Shown here one piece after another: positions 1 to 6,255 of a DNA stretch of 8,686 nt. The translations under genes were made by a program, and so were the position numbers. The notes beneath the pieces are model-generated. The model had not been told where the DNA came from, made no database searches, and worked only from the letters and a program-made list of their open reading frames with translations. Source of the stretch: Bacillota bacterium (lineage in GTDB: Bacteria; Bacillota_E; Sulfobacillia; Sulfobacillales; Sulfobacillaceae); NCBI GenBank assembly GCA_021802375.1, contig JAKAAL010000135.1, forward strand, positions 1-8,686, given 5' to 3'. The first letter of the stretch is position 1. Each line of letters opens with the position of its first letter.

Positions 1-1
1 T

Positions 2-142
2 GATGATTTGACTCAACAAGACTATCCCTTGGCCTTGATCTCTGGAGAACGCGGCCTTTATCGACGTCTTGATGCGGTTCCTGTGGGATCGATGTACGAA
101 GTCACGCTCACTGCAGATGAGTTAGGCCCCGTAATTCAATGA
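2..142 (+). CDS. C-terminal end of an unrecognised protein (5'-truncated by window edge)
   Basis: An open frame enters from the left edge and ends at a TGA at 140-142, giving 46 residues. It includes YPLALISGERGLYRRL and ends TADELGPVIQ. The composition is protein-like and the other frames are less convincing, so this is probably the tail of a real gene. I do not recognise the family. The phrase YPLxLISGER faintly recalls a motif in molybdopterin oxidoreductases, but the residues after it do not fit, so I assign no function. No clear terminator hairpin follows; the next recognisable material is a decayed acetyltransferase on the same strand. Confidence 0.5.
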   Translation, partial: DDLTQQDYPLALISGERGLYRRLDAVPVGSMYEVTLTADELGPVIQ

Positions 143-193
143 CCTTAAAGGATTAGTGATAAACGACATTGAGGAAGCACCCGAGCGTCCCCA

Positions 194-802
194 ATGGCGT
201 CGACGCTGGCCCCGATATACTGGCGCCAACCCAACCGATTTCGCCGAACCGTGCCACATATGGCAACATTGTTGGAATCGCTATGGTTTGTGCGACCTGG
301 GTATGATCAACGGCTATTTGCCAGCTCTGATCGCAATCAGGTCACTGGCTATGTGGTCGCGTACCGTTCCCTTCGCACTGCTTCCCCAGTCACGATAATG
401 GAATGGGGGGGGAAACTCTCTCAGTGTGTTAGCCAGCATGCCGCATATTCTTGGTGCTTTTGGCAGCAATTCCATCGTTGTTAATTTTCATAGTCAAGAT
501 CAGATATTAGCCTCATTAATAACCTCTCATGGTGTTAAGATGGTTACAACTCCGTTGCAAGGCACAGTACGGGTTCTCAGTCTTAAAAGCCTCCTGGCCC
601 GAATCCGCCCCTTAATTCAAGAACGCTATGGAAGAGCTTTGAATCTCTCTCCCAGGACCAAACCCAAATTTTGATGGGCGTCAAAGCGCTCAGTAATCCA
701 ATATCCTTTTCACGATCTGATATTCCTGGGTATTTGTTTGATGCTTCCCCGGATGGTTTGGGCCTCCCTTTTCCTTGGACCCACGACTTGAATTATATAT
801 AA
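194..802 (+). pseudogene. Decayed GNAT-type N-acetyltransferase (C-terminal half, two frame changes)
   Basis: The protein can be followed only by changing frame. The first stretch, ending near 412, contains QRLFASSDRNQVTGYVVAYR and then MEWGG. The second, about 414-640, contains NSLSVLASMPHILGAFG, GTVRVLSLKSLLARIRPLI and QERYG. The third returns to the first frame, contains SLSQDQTQILMGVKAL and ends FPWTHDLNYI with TAA at 800-802. From general family knowledge, this order (an xEWxG segment, a second acetyltransferase-like fold, GTVRxL, RLRPxLxER, and a final LFPxPxxLNY-like tail) resembles larger GNAT proteins with an SCP2-like C-terminal domain. Most of the N-terminal acetyl-CoA-binding domain is not recognisable. 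Roughly 40 residues also seem to be missing between QERYG and SLSQDQ, so a small deletion probably accompanies the second frame change. The left boundary is uncertain. The first frame change is at an 8-G run; with seven Gs the frame would continue. Confidence 0.6.
405..412 (+). repeat. Homopolymeric G8 tract at the frame break of the acetyltransferase remnant
   Basis: Eight consecutive Gs follow GAAT. Reading seven Gs gives the uninterrupted peptide MEWGGNSLSVLASMPHI; eight Gs put the downstream part in another frame. Such tracts are typical sites of replication slippage and also of sequencing error. A second frame change further on argues that the gene is dead regardless of this tract. Confidence 0.85.
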
Positions 803-803
803 T
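775..803 (+). promoter_or_regulatory. Candidate sigma-A promoter of the transporter operon
   Basis: A perfect TATAAT lies at 798-803, preceded 17 bases upstream by TTGGAC at 775-780, a moderate -35 match that keeps TTG. Transcription would begin near 810, giving a leader of about 94 bases before the ATG at 904. The -10 element overlaps the TAA that ends the acetyltransferase pseudogene, so the promoter lies inside the remnant's final codons. This is a consensus match only. Confidence 0.45.
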
Positions 804-887
804 GCAAATTGGTTAAGTGGTCCATACCGAATGAGAAGGAATTTGGACGAGCGGCAGCGAATACTCCCCTTGGTAAACAATATTCTT

Positions 888-894
888 GAGGAGG
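888..894 (+). promoter_or_regulatory. Ribosome binding site fixing the start of the solute-binding protein
   Basis: GAGGAGG lies 9 bases before the ATG at 904. An in-frame TTG at 886 overlaps this site and would add MRRFYS in front of the signal peptide, so it is not the start. Starting at 904 gives a normal lipoprotein leader (MKKW...LAGC). Confidence 0.85.
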
Positions 895-903
895 TTTTAC
901 TCG

Positions 904-2514
904 ATGAAAAAATGGGCAGCGCCGATACTGGCTGCTGGCCTTCTGTCAGCGGGGTTGGCTGGATGTGGTTCGACACCCTCTAGCGCTGTCAGCAGTCCTC
1001 CGCTAATCGAAGCGATTAACCAAAATCCTGACAACTTGACCCCCGCGCTGGGAGCGTTAGCGGTGGATAACGTCCCTACGACGCTGATGGATCTGGGCCT
1101 CATTTATCTATCGTATAAGGATACTTGGGCGCCCGGAATTGCCACGTCGTGGTCCGAATCCAAGAACGGCCTGGATTACACGTTTAATCTCAATCCGAAA
1201 GCCGAGTGGTCTGACGGTACACCACTCACCTCGGCAGACGTGGTGTATACATGGCACTACATGACTAATCCCAAAATTCATATTACGTACGATACCGGAT
1301 GGAACTACGTCAACAAAGTGGTCGCGGAGGGACCGCACAAAGTGGTGTTCCAATTAACCCAACCCTATGCACCCTTTTACTCTACGGTGGGATCCGGAAC
1401 TATTGTGCCCAAGCATATTTTTGACAAGTGGACGCCGACCCAAATCAATCATGGGATTTATGACAAAGGAACCCCCGTGGTGGCTGGCCCTTACATGTTA
1501 ACCAAGTGGGTGACGGACGAACAGTTGACGTTTGCCCCGAATCCCCATTGGTTCGGGCCCCCGGTTCACATTCAAAAGATCATTGTGCAAATAGTGCCCA
1601 ACTCGGACACCCAATTTAATATGCTCGCCACAGGAAAATTAACCATGGGAGCGATCCCGGCGGCAGATATTTCCGAGATTAACACCCTGCACGGCTACAA
1701 TATCGTCAAAACCCTGGAACCGACATACAACTTGATTCAACTGGATGAAGACAATTTCCTGAAAGACGTCAATGTCCGCCGGGCGTTAGATTGGGCCACA
1801 CCCAAGCAGCAAATCGTCACCGACATCATGCATGGCATGGCGGTCGTCGCCCATGGCGACCAAGTGCCCGGTGGCTACTTCTATGACCCCAATGTGCCCC
1901 ACCGCTCATTCGACTTGCAAAAAGCGTCACAAATTCTCGCGGCCGATGGTTTCACCAAAGGCGCTGGCGGCTGGCTGTATAAAAATGGCAAAGAACTGAC
2001 CGTACCCATTTGGACCGGGTCCACCTCGCAAAGCGATATGAACATCGCCCAGGTTGTGTCCCAAGATTGGGAAAAAATCGGAGTATATGCCCCCGTGCAT
2101 ACAGCAGGTTGGTCCATCGTATTTGGAAATGGCACGCCGTCTAACCCAGGACCCCAAGTGAACGGCAAAGACGAAGCGTTAATCTTTTCATGGGGACAAG
2201 GCGTATTCCCCGATGACACCATCGACTTCAACTCCAAGTATGTGCCGAAGAGTCCGTTTCAACCATCGCCGGCAGAAAACAGTGAGCGGTACATTAATCC
2301 CACTATGGACAAGCTTCAAGCGGAAGGGGTAACACTCAGCAGCCGCCCCGCCCGCAGACAGGTGTATGACCAAATCCAGTTGCTCGAACAAAAGACCCTG
2401 CCCCTCATTTTCCTATTTTGGTACAACAATGACACAGCAATTTCGACGCACTTGCACGGATATATTCAAACCACATTTGGCAACACCCCTCCATGGGACT
2501 GGTCTTTGCAGTAA
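904..2514 (+). CDS. Peptide/nickel-type ABC transporter solute-binding lipoprotein (SBP family 5)
   Basis: This 536-residue protein should be the extracytoplasmic receptor of a dipeptide/oligopeptide-type ABC importer. Residues 1-21 form a lipoprotein signal: MKKW, a hydrophobic stretch, and the lipobox LAGC with Cys21 as the lipidated residue, so the mature protein would be tethered to the outer face of the membrane. Residues 102-117 read WSDGTPLTSADVVYTW, the family 5 signature near the start of the binding domain. The preceding segment (PGIATSWSES, then YTFNLNPKAEW) and the later VRRALDWATPKQQIV also fit DppA/OppA-like proteins. Length is normal for the family. It is followed, after a hairpin, by two cognate permeases. 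Family members bind peptides, nickel chelates, sugars or other solutes, and the sequence does not tell me which. Start chosen from the GAGGAGG site and the signal peptide. Confidence 0.92.
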   Translation: MKKWAAPILAAGLLSAGLAGCGSTPSSAVSSPPLIEAINQNPDNLTPALGALAVDNVPTTLMDLGLIYLSYKDTWAPGIATSWSESKNGLDYTFNLNPKAEWSDGTPLTSADVVYTWHYMTNPKIHITYDTGWNYVNKVVAEGPHKVVFQLTQPYAPFYSTVGSGTIVPKHIFDKWTPTQINHGIYDKGTPVVAGPYMLTKWVTDEQLTFAPNPHWFGPPVHIQKIIVQIVPNSDTQFNMLATGKLTMGAIPAADISEINTLHGYNIVKTLEPTYNLIQLDEDNFLKDVNVRRALDWATPKQQIVTDIMHGMAVVAHGDQVPGGYFYDPNVPHRSFDLQKASQILAADGFTKGAGGWLYKNGKELTVPIWTGSTSQSDMNIAQVVSQDWEKIGVYAPVHTAGWSIVFGNGTPSNPGPQVNGKDEALIFSWGQGVFPDDTIDFNSKYVPKSPFQPSPAENSERYINPTMDKLQAEGVTLSSRPARRQVYDQIQLLEQKTLPLIFLFWYNNDTAISTHLHGYIQTTFGNTPPWDWSLQ

Positions 2515-2542
2515 CATCGGGTTGAGCAAGGCGATGGGTGCC

Positions 2543-2570
2543 GTAAGGGACGACCGACGTCGTCCCTTAC
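2543..2570 (+). promoter_or_regulatory. Perfect 12-bp intercistronic stem-loop between binding protein and permease genes
   Basis: The arms GTAAGGGACGAC (2543-2554) and GTCGTCCCTTAC (2559-2570) are exactly complementary around the four-base loop CGAC. The outer bases GGTG (2537-2540) and CACC (2572-2575) can extend the stem after a small internal loop. No T-run follows, so a classic Rho-independent terminator is unlikely. Hairpins in this position are known in binding-protein-dependent transporters (as in malE-malF) to protect the upstream message and lower permease expression relative to the receptor; that role is inferred here. Confidence 0.8.
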
Positions 2571-2591
2571 CCACCTGAGAGGAGTAGATTT

Positions 2592-3545
2592 ATGACAAAA
2601 TACGCACTGCAGCGAATGATTCAGGCAATTCCTTTACTCTTCCTGGTGACCATTGTCACGTATTTCATTATGAACTTAGCCCCTGGAGGCCCCTTATCCA
2701 TGTATTTGCACAATCCCCACGTGACGCAATCGCAAATCGCCGTGCTGGCCAAGCAACTCGGTCTCAATCAACCGTGGTACGTCCGGTATTTCAAATGGTT
2801 GTGGGCATTATTGCATGGAAACTGGGGTTATAGTTATTTTAGCGGGCAACCCGTGATCCAGCTGATTGGCGAGCGACTGCCGAACACCCTCATTTTAATG
2901 GTTGCGGCGTTCCTGGTATCCCTGTGTTTCGGCATCCCGTTGGGCATCTATTCGGCTACCCACCAATATTCCCTCTTCGATTATACGTTTTCGTTCTTAT
3001 CATTTTTTGCTTGGGCGATGCCCAGCTTTTTCTTCGGTTTGTTGCTGCAAATGATTTTTGCCGTAAAACTGGGATGGCTTCCGGTTGCCGGCATGTATTC
3101 CGAATTCTATCCTCCCTCATTGTGGGAACTACTGCGTCATCTCATCTTACCCACCACGGTTCTGGGCCTGGGGAGTCTGGCGGGCTGGAGCCGTTTTATG
3201 CGGTCGGGACTCTTAGAAGTGATTCGCCAGGATTATATTCGCACCGCTAAGGCAAAAGGTCTCAAAGAGCGCAGCGTGGTATTAAAACATGCGCTAAAAA
3301 ATGCACTGTTGCCCATCGTCACCATTATCGGCATGGATCTTCCCGGATTCTTTGGCGGCGCGGTAATTACGGAGGAAATTTTTGCTTGGCCCGGGATGGG
3401 CCGACTGTTTTTAAGCGCCCTGAATGATCGCGATTATCCGGTACAAATGGCCGCCTTGCTCATCAGTGCCGCTCTCTTAATTTTAGGCAATCTTTTAGCT
3501 GACCTCGCATACGGCTTGCTGGATCCCCGCATCCAGTATAATTGA
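2592..3545 (+). CDS. ABC transporter permease, DppB/OppB type
   Basis: This 317-residue inner-membrane permease is one of the two membrane subunits of the importer. It begins with the family's typical first membrane helix (about residues 9-28, LQRMIQAIPLLFLVTIVTYF) followed by NLAPGGP. The segment QLGLNQPWYVRYFKWL then GNWGYSYF is the usual DppB N-terminal periplasmic region. The cytoplasmic EAA loop that contacts the ATPase is at about residues 217-243 (RTAKAKGLKERSVVLKHALK then NALLPIV). The C-terminus ends GLLDPRIQYN, a normal DppB ending, so the gene is complete. GAGAGGAG at 2577-2584 precedes the ATG. It lies 77 bases after the binding-protein gene and 21 bases before the second permease gene, consistent with one operon. 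Confidence 0.93.
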   Translation: MTKYALQRMIQAIPLLFLVTIVTYFIMNLAPGGPLSMYLHNPHVTQSQIAVLAKQLGLNQPWYVRYFKWLWALLHGNWGYSYFSGQPVIQLIGERLPNTLILMVAAFLVSLCFGIPLGIYSATHQYSLFDYTFSFLSFFAWAMPSFFFGLLLQMIFAVKLGWLPVAGMYSEFYPPSLWELLRHLILPTTVLGLGSLAGWSRFMRSGLLEVIRQDYIRTAKAKGLKERSVVLKHALKNALLPIVTIIGMDLPGFFGGAVITEEIFAWPGMGRLFLSALNDRDYPVQMAALLISAALLILGNLLADLAYGLLDPRIQYN

Positions 3546-3566
3546 CTGAAAGGAGGCCGTATCGAC

Positions 3567-4496
3567 ATGGCTACGGCGAATTTACCCCCATTGGACACCG
3601 CCCTCGAAACTGATCCCATGCAGGATAGCGGGGTGTCTAGCTTCCGTAAATTTTGGCGCCGATTTTCTCGTCATCGCCTTGCCTTGGTAGGCCTGGGGAT
3701 TTTGGTATTCCTCATTTTAGTTTCGATTTTTGCACCGCTTCTCACCCCTTATAGCCCCACCGCCCCAAACTTAGCCCATGTGCTCCTGCCCCCGAGTGCT
3801 GCGCATCCCTTAGGCACCGATGCGTTAGGACGCGATGTGTTGGCACGATTGATGTACGGAGGCCGCGTGTCCTTTATGGTCGGATTCTTTTCCATGATCA
3901 TCGCCACCTCAATTGGAGTCGTCTGGGGAGCGACATCTGGGTATCTCGGCGGAATCTGGGACACGTTAATGATGCGCTTTGTGGACCTGGTCATGTCCTT
4001 CCCCGCCATCTTCTTATTGTTGGTCGTCTTAAATTTGACGGGAGCTAATGCGTCGGTCGGATTAATGATTTTATACTTGGGTTTGTTCGGCTGGACTGGG
4101 CTATCCCGGATCGTTCGATCCCAGGTCCTTTCTCTCCGAAGCCAAGAATATGTGGAGGCTGCCCGGGCCCAGGGGGCCAGCAATGCCCGCATTTTATTCA
4201 AACATGTCTTGCCCGGGGCGATGGCGCCGGTTTGGGTCTCCGCGGCCTTTGGCGTGGCTGGATCCATGCTGGCCGAAGCCTCTCTCGATTTCTTAGGCTT
4301 TGGGTTGCAGCCGCAAATTCCCTCGTGGGGCAATATGTTGGACTCTGCGGAAAGTTACATCGTAACCCACCCGCTCCTCATATTGGCGCCCGGTTTAGTC
4401 ATCACCATCGCCGTAGTTGCCATCAATTTCGTTGGAGACGCCTTGCGCGATGCGCTTGACCCGCGATCGACCGCTGGAATGCAACGCATTGGCTAA
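3567..4496 (+). CDS. ABC transporter permease, DppC/OppC type
   Basis: This 309-residue protein is the second membrane subunit, partner of the DppB-type permease upstream. After a cytoplasmic N-terminus of about 35 residues there is a first helix (LALVGLGILVFLILVSIFAP) and the DppC signature HPLGTDALGRDVLARLMYGG starting near residue 80. The EAA loop is at about residues 194-222 (EYVEAARAQGASNARILFKH). SFLGFG-type sequence (LDFLGFGLQPQIPSWGNML) and the ending NFVGDALRDALDPR are characteristic, so the protein is complete. An AAAGGAGG site at 3549-3556 precedes the ATG by 10 bases. ATPase genes (DppD/DppF type) usually follow in such operons but are absent here: an IS-derived remnant begins 40 bases downstream. 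Confidence 0.93.
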   Translation: MATANLPPLDTALETDPMQDSGVSSFRKFWRRFSRHRLALVGLGILVFLILVSIFAPLLTPYSPTAPNLAHVLLPPSAAHPLGTDALGRDVLARLMYGGRVSFMVGFFSMIIATSIGVVWGATSGYLGGIWDTLMMRFVDLVMSFPAIFLLLVVLNLTGANASVGLMILYLGLFGWTGLSRIVRSQVLSLRSQEYVEAARAQGASNARILFKHVLPGAMAPVWVSAAFGVAGSMLAEASLDFLGFGLQPQIPSWGNMLDSAESYIVTHPLLILAPGLVITIAVVAINFVGDALRDALDPRSTAGMQRIG

Positions 4497-4505
4497 TTGA
4501 AAACG

Positions 4506-4524
4506 TGTAGAGGATTGCTCTACA
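4506..4524. terminator. Small hairpin after the transporter operon, possible weak bidirectional terminator
   Basis: TGTAGAG (4506-4512) and CTCTACA (4518-4524) form a 7-bp stem with a 5-base loop, starting 9 bases after the DppC-type stop codon. Downstream on the plus strand is TTGTTAGCGTTA, only modestly T-rich. On the minus strand the stem is followed by CGTTTTC. Position suggests transcription termination, but the stem is short and the T-tract weak. Confidence 0.35.
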
Positions 4525-4533
4525 TTGTTAGCG

Positions 4534-4563
4534 TTATACTGCGCGGTTCAAATTTAACGTTTT
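4534..4563 (+). repeat. Left terminal inverted repeat of the IS630-like remnant
   Basis: It pairs with 5021-5052. Key features are the outer TACTGCGCG and the inner AACGTTTT block (4556-4563), both conserved in the right arm. The outermost three bases include the flanking TA. Mismatches are at 4547 and 4555, and two bases present in the right arm (5039-5040) are missing here. Confidence 0.85.
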
Positions 4564-5049
4564 TAACTCGTCTCAATAACGAACGACTGTTCTGACTGGA
4601 CATCGTTAGCCCTGTGCGATACGGTGAGGTGACGCAATCGCTTTTAATACCGAATCCACGGGGATTCCCATGATTCGCCTGATCTGTACCGCAAACGAAA
4701 TCCCGCCGGGACACGATGAACGATTTCACCACCCGCATCCTCGGGTCCAGATGAAGATGGAGGCAGTGTATTTAACGGCGAGCGTTCCGACGTCGCCAAG
4801 GCGACGGGGTGCACCGACACGACGGTGCGATCCTACGTGAAAGCGTACCAAGCCCGCGGGACCAAAGCCCTGCAAACCTTTCAGGTGGGCGGCAGTACCA
4901 GCGATTGGGACACCCATGCGATGCGAACTCCACCTGCTTGGCCACCCACGTCAACAGAACATCAATCACGTCTAGATACCTTGCTGATTCTCAAGTTGCA
5001 ACCGTTCAAGTCAGTCGCCTAAAACGTTCAATTTGATCCGCGCGCAGTA
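4537..5049 (+). mobile_element. IS630-like element remnant, internally deleted (MITE-like)
   Basis: Two inverted repeats, left 4534-4563 and right 5021-5052, match at 28 of 30 aligned positions with one 2-base gap. The first 12 bases are identical (TTATACTGCGCG against the complement of the right end). TA dinucleotides at 4535-4536 and 5050-5051 flank the likely ends, as expected for the TA target duplication of IS630/Tc1-type elements. Inside is the N-terminal DNA-binding part of an IS630-type transposase. About 513 bp is roughly half of a complete IS630 element, so most of the DDE catalytic region has been lost. The element cannot encode its own transposase but could in principle be moved by an intact relative. 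Confidence 0.75.
4670..5022 (+). pseudogene. IS630-type transposase remnant: N-terminal helix-turn-helix region, frameshifted and truncated
   Basis: From an ATG at 4670 one frame gives MIRLICTANEIPPG, then HHPHPRVQMKMEAVYLTAS (to about 4783). The reading then moves to another frame with SDVAKATGCTDTTVRSYVKA, YQARGTKALQTF and SDWDTHA, and ends at TAA 5020-5022. The order 'HPxPRV...EAVYL.ASG, helix-turn-helix, Y...GT..L' is the standard N-terminus of IS630-family transposases. The frame change falls between about 4784 and 4795. After SDWDTHA the similarity fades; no DDE catalytic domain (about 200 residues) is present. The C-terminal LILKLQPFKSVA may be the original tail joined by the internal deletion, but I cannot confirm that. 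The product would be non-functional. Confidence 0.7.
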
Positions 5050-5052
5050 TAA
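5021..5052 (-). repeat. Right terminal inverted repeat of the IS630-like remnant
   Basis: Reverse complement of the left arm: AAAACGTT (5021-5028) and CGCGCAGTATAA (5041-5052) are exact counterparts of the left-arm blocks. The transposase remnant's stop codon (5020-5022) runs into this repeat, as is common in compact insertion sequences. Confidence 0.85.
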
Positions 5053-5356
5053 AAAGGGGGGGTTGTTGTTGTCTTCGAAAGGTACGGACAGGTAATGCCA
5101 GCCATTGACGATGCTAACTTTGCCTTTAACTGAACCGTCCAGTACGCATGATATCAGATGACATGGATATGGTTTTTACGTGTCATTTGTGGGTGCAAGA
5201 AAAAGAGTCTTTGCCTTCAGTGTTGACCGTTCCGTAGTCTGGTTTCCGTTGCACGGGTCCGATACTTTCCCTCAGTGCCTGAACACTGCATAATAACAGG
5301 GGATGGTTTCATATTTTATTCCCTGTGATACGAAAAGCTGGGGGGTCAGAAGTTTT
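5053..5356. other. Gene-free stretch: possible reverse-strand gene remnant and leader of the dehydrogenase gene
   Basis: About 300 bases without an intact gene. It starts with A5G7 (5051-5062) and a short TTG repeat. On the minus strand, 5175 down to 5052 is open and protein-like (VLDGSVKGKVSIVNGWHYLS, then VPFEDNNN) but has no ATG, so it may be the tail of a gene broken by the IS630-like element. Near the right end, CAGTG (5273-5277) and CACTG (5284-5288) form a short inverted repeat, followed by CATAAT (5289-5294), a possible -10 box for the next gene with no convincing -35. I see no RNA gene. Confidence 0.4.
5340..5346 (+). promoter_or_regulatory. Poor ribosome binding site that supports the 5357 start
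   Basis: GGGGGGT lies 10 bases before the ATG at 5357. It is a weaker match than the GGAGG sites of neighbouring genes. The alternative in-frame ATG at 5303 has CAGGGG directly against it, too close for normal initiation, and would add 18 residues ahead of the Rossmann fold that the family normally lacks. Confidence 0.5.
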
Positions 5357-6241
5357 ATGTCTATTCATGAAATTTCCCACGTCGCAGTAGTGGGTGCGGG
5401 TCAAATGGGCCGACAAATCGCAATGTTGTCCGCACTAGGCGGATTGAACACGATGCTAATGGATACCAACCCATCGGTGCTCGTGACAGCCCGTGACGAA
5501 TTGGAAGACCGAATGAACCACTGGGTAATAAAGGAAAAACTGACTCCCATAGCGAGAGTAAAGGCTCTGGCCCGCCTCACGGCGACTACCTCTCTGGAAT
5601 CGGCGGTGGCACAAGCCGACGTTGTCATTGAAGCGGTGGTCGAAAAGCTCGCACTGAAACGTAAAATCTTTGCTCAATTAGACAGTCTGGCTCCTCGGAC
5701 TGCTATTTTGGCAACCAATAGTTCGACAATTGCCAGTTCCCAACTAGGTTCCCAGACCACACGTCCCGAAAAAGTGCTGAATATGCACTTCTTTTTTCCA
5801 CCGTTGCAGATGACATGTGTCGAAATTGTCCGGGGTCCCAAAACCTCCGATGAAACCGTGGAGATGGCGCTCGCGCTGTGCCAGCGCATCGGGCAAACAG
5901 GCATTCTCGTACAAAAGGAAATACCCGGGTTTGTAGCCAACCGTATCTTAGGCGCTATCGAAAGAGAAGCTTTAGCACTATATGAAGCAGGCATTGCCGA
6001 TTTCAAAGATATTGATCTCATCTGCCGCCAGGCATTGCATCATCCAATTGGTCCATTCGAAATCATGGATCTATCTGGTAACGATGTAACCTATCTGGCA
6101 ATGCAGCAAATTTATGAGGAAACCGGCGATCCCTACTGGAAACCCCCCGCTACTTTGGTGAGAAAACTTGAAGAGGGGCTCTTAGGGAGAAAAACGGGAA
6201 CGGGGTGGTATCTCTATTCTGAGGACACGGCTCCCCGTTAA
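5357..6241 (+). CDS. 3-hydroxyacyl-CoA dehydrogenase (NAD-dependent, FadB/HBDH type)
   Basis: The 294-residue protein should oxidise an L-3-hydroxyacyl-CoA to the 3-ketoacyl-CoA with NAD+, or run the reverse, in the cytoplasm. An N-terminal Rossmann fold carries GAGQMG at residues 13-18, with the NAD-binding acidic residue in LMDTNPS. The catalytic set is recognisable: Ser122/Ser123 in ATNSST, His144 in NMHFFFPP, Glu156 in CVEIVRG, and Asn195 in PGFVANRIL. The His-Glu spacing of 12 matches characterised enzymes. The usual HFFNP motif reads HFFFP here. The C-terminal dimerisation domain (HHPIGPFEIMDLSGNDV) and the ending GLLGRKTGTGWYLY are typical. Length is normal for a stand-alone enzyme. 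An acyl-CoA ligase and a crotonase follow on the same strand, so it probably serves a beta-oxidation-like pathway; the chain length or ring substrate is not evident. Confidence 0.9.
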   Translation: MSIHEISHVAVVGAGQMGRQIAMLSALGGLNTMLMDTNPSVLVTARDELEDRMNHWVIKEKLTPIARVKALARLTATTSLESAVAQADVVIEAVVEKLALKRKIFAQLDSLAPRTAILATNSSTIASSQLGSQTTRPEKVLNMHFFFPPLQMTCVEIVRGPKTSDETVEMALALCQRIGQTGILVQKEIPGFVANRILGAIEREALALYEAGIADFKDIDLICRQALHHPIGPFEIMDLSGNDVTYLAMQQIYEETGDPYWKPPATLVRKLEEGLLGRKTGTGWYLYSEDTAPR

Positions 6242-6255
6242 AATGCCGCCCAAGT

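Noticed and set aside
156..398. 80-codon frame with a GTG start upstream of the acetyltransferase remnant
   Set aside because: It overlaps the frame carrying the recognisable acetyltransferase sequence, and its own translation, rich in W, R and C, resembles no family I know.
886..903. TTG start giving six extra residues to the solute-binding protein
   Set aside because: The TTG overlaps the GAGGAGG ribosome binding site, and the ATG at 904 gives a standard lipoprotein signal.
1881..2237. 118-codon open frame antisense to the solute-binding protein
   Set aside because: It is a shadow of a well-supported gene, with no family-like sequence and no ribosome binding site of note.
2543..2570. Rho-independent terminator after the solute-binding protein gene
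   Set aside because: The stem is strong but is followed by CCACCTGAGAGG rather than a T-run, and cognate permease genes follow at once; a stabilising or processing hairpin fits better.
3749..4333. 194-codon open frame antisense to the DppC-type permease
   Set aside because: It lies wholly inside a clearly real gene, its translation is low-complexity and rich in P, K and T, and it has no recognisable motif.
5056..5075. G7 run plus TTG repeat as a phase-variable promoter tract
   Set aside because: It lies about 280 bases upstream of the next start with no promoter boxes around it; more likely part of the degenerate region beside the IS end.
5303..5356. Longer N-terminus for the 3-hydroxyacyl-CoA dehydrogenase from the ATG at 5303
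   Set aside because: Its G-rich site abuts the ATG with no spacer, and the added 18 residues have no counterpart in the family, which starts shortly before the GxGxxG loop.
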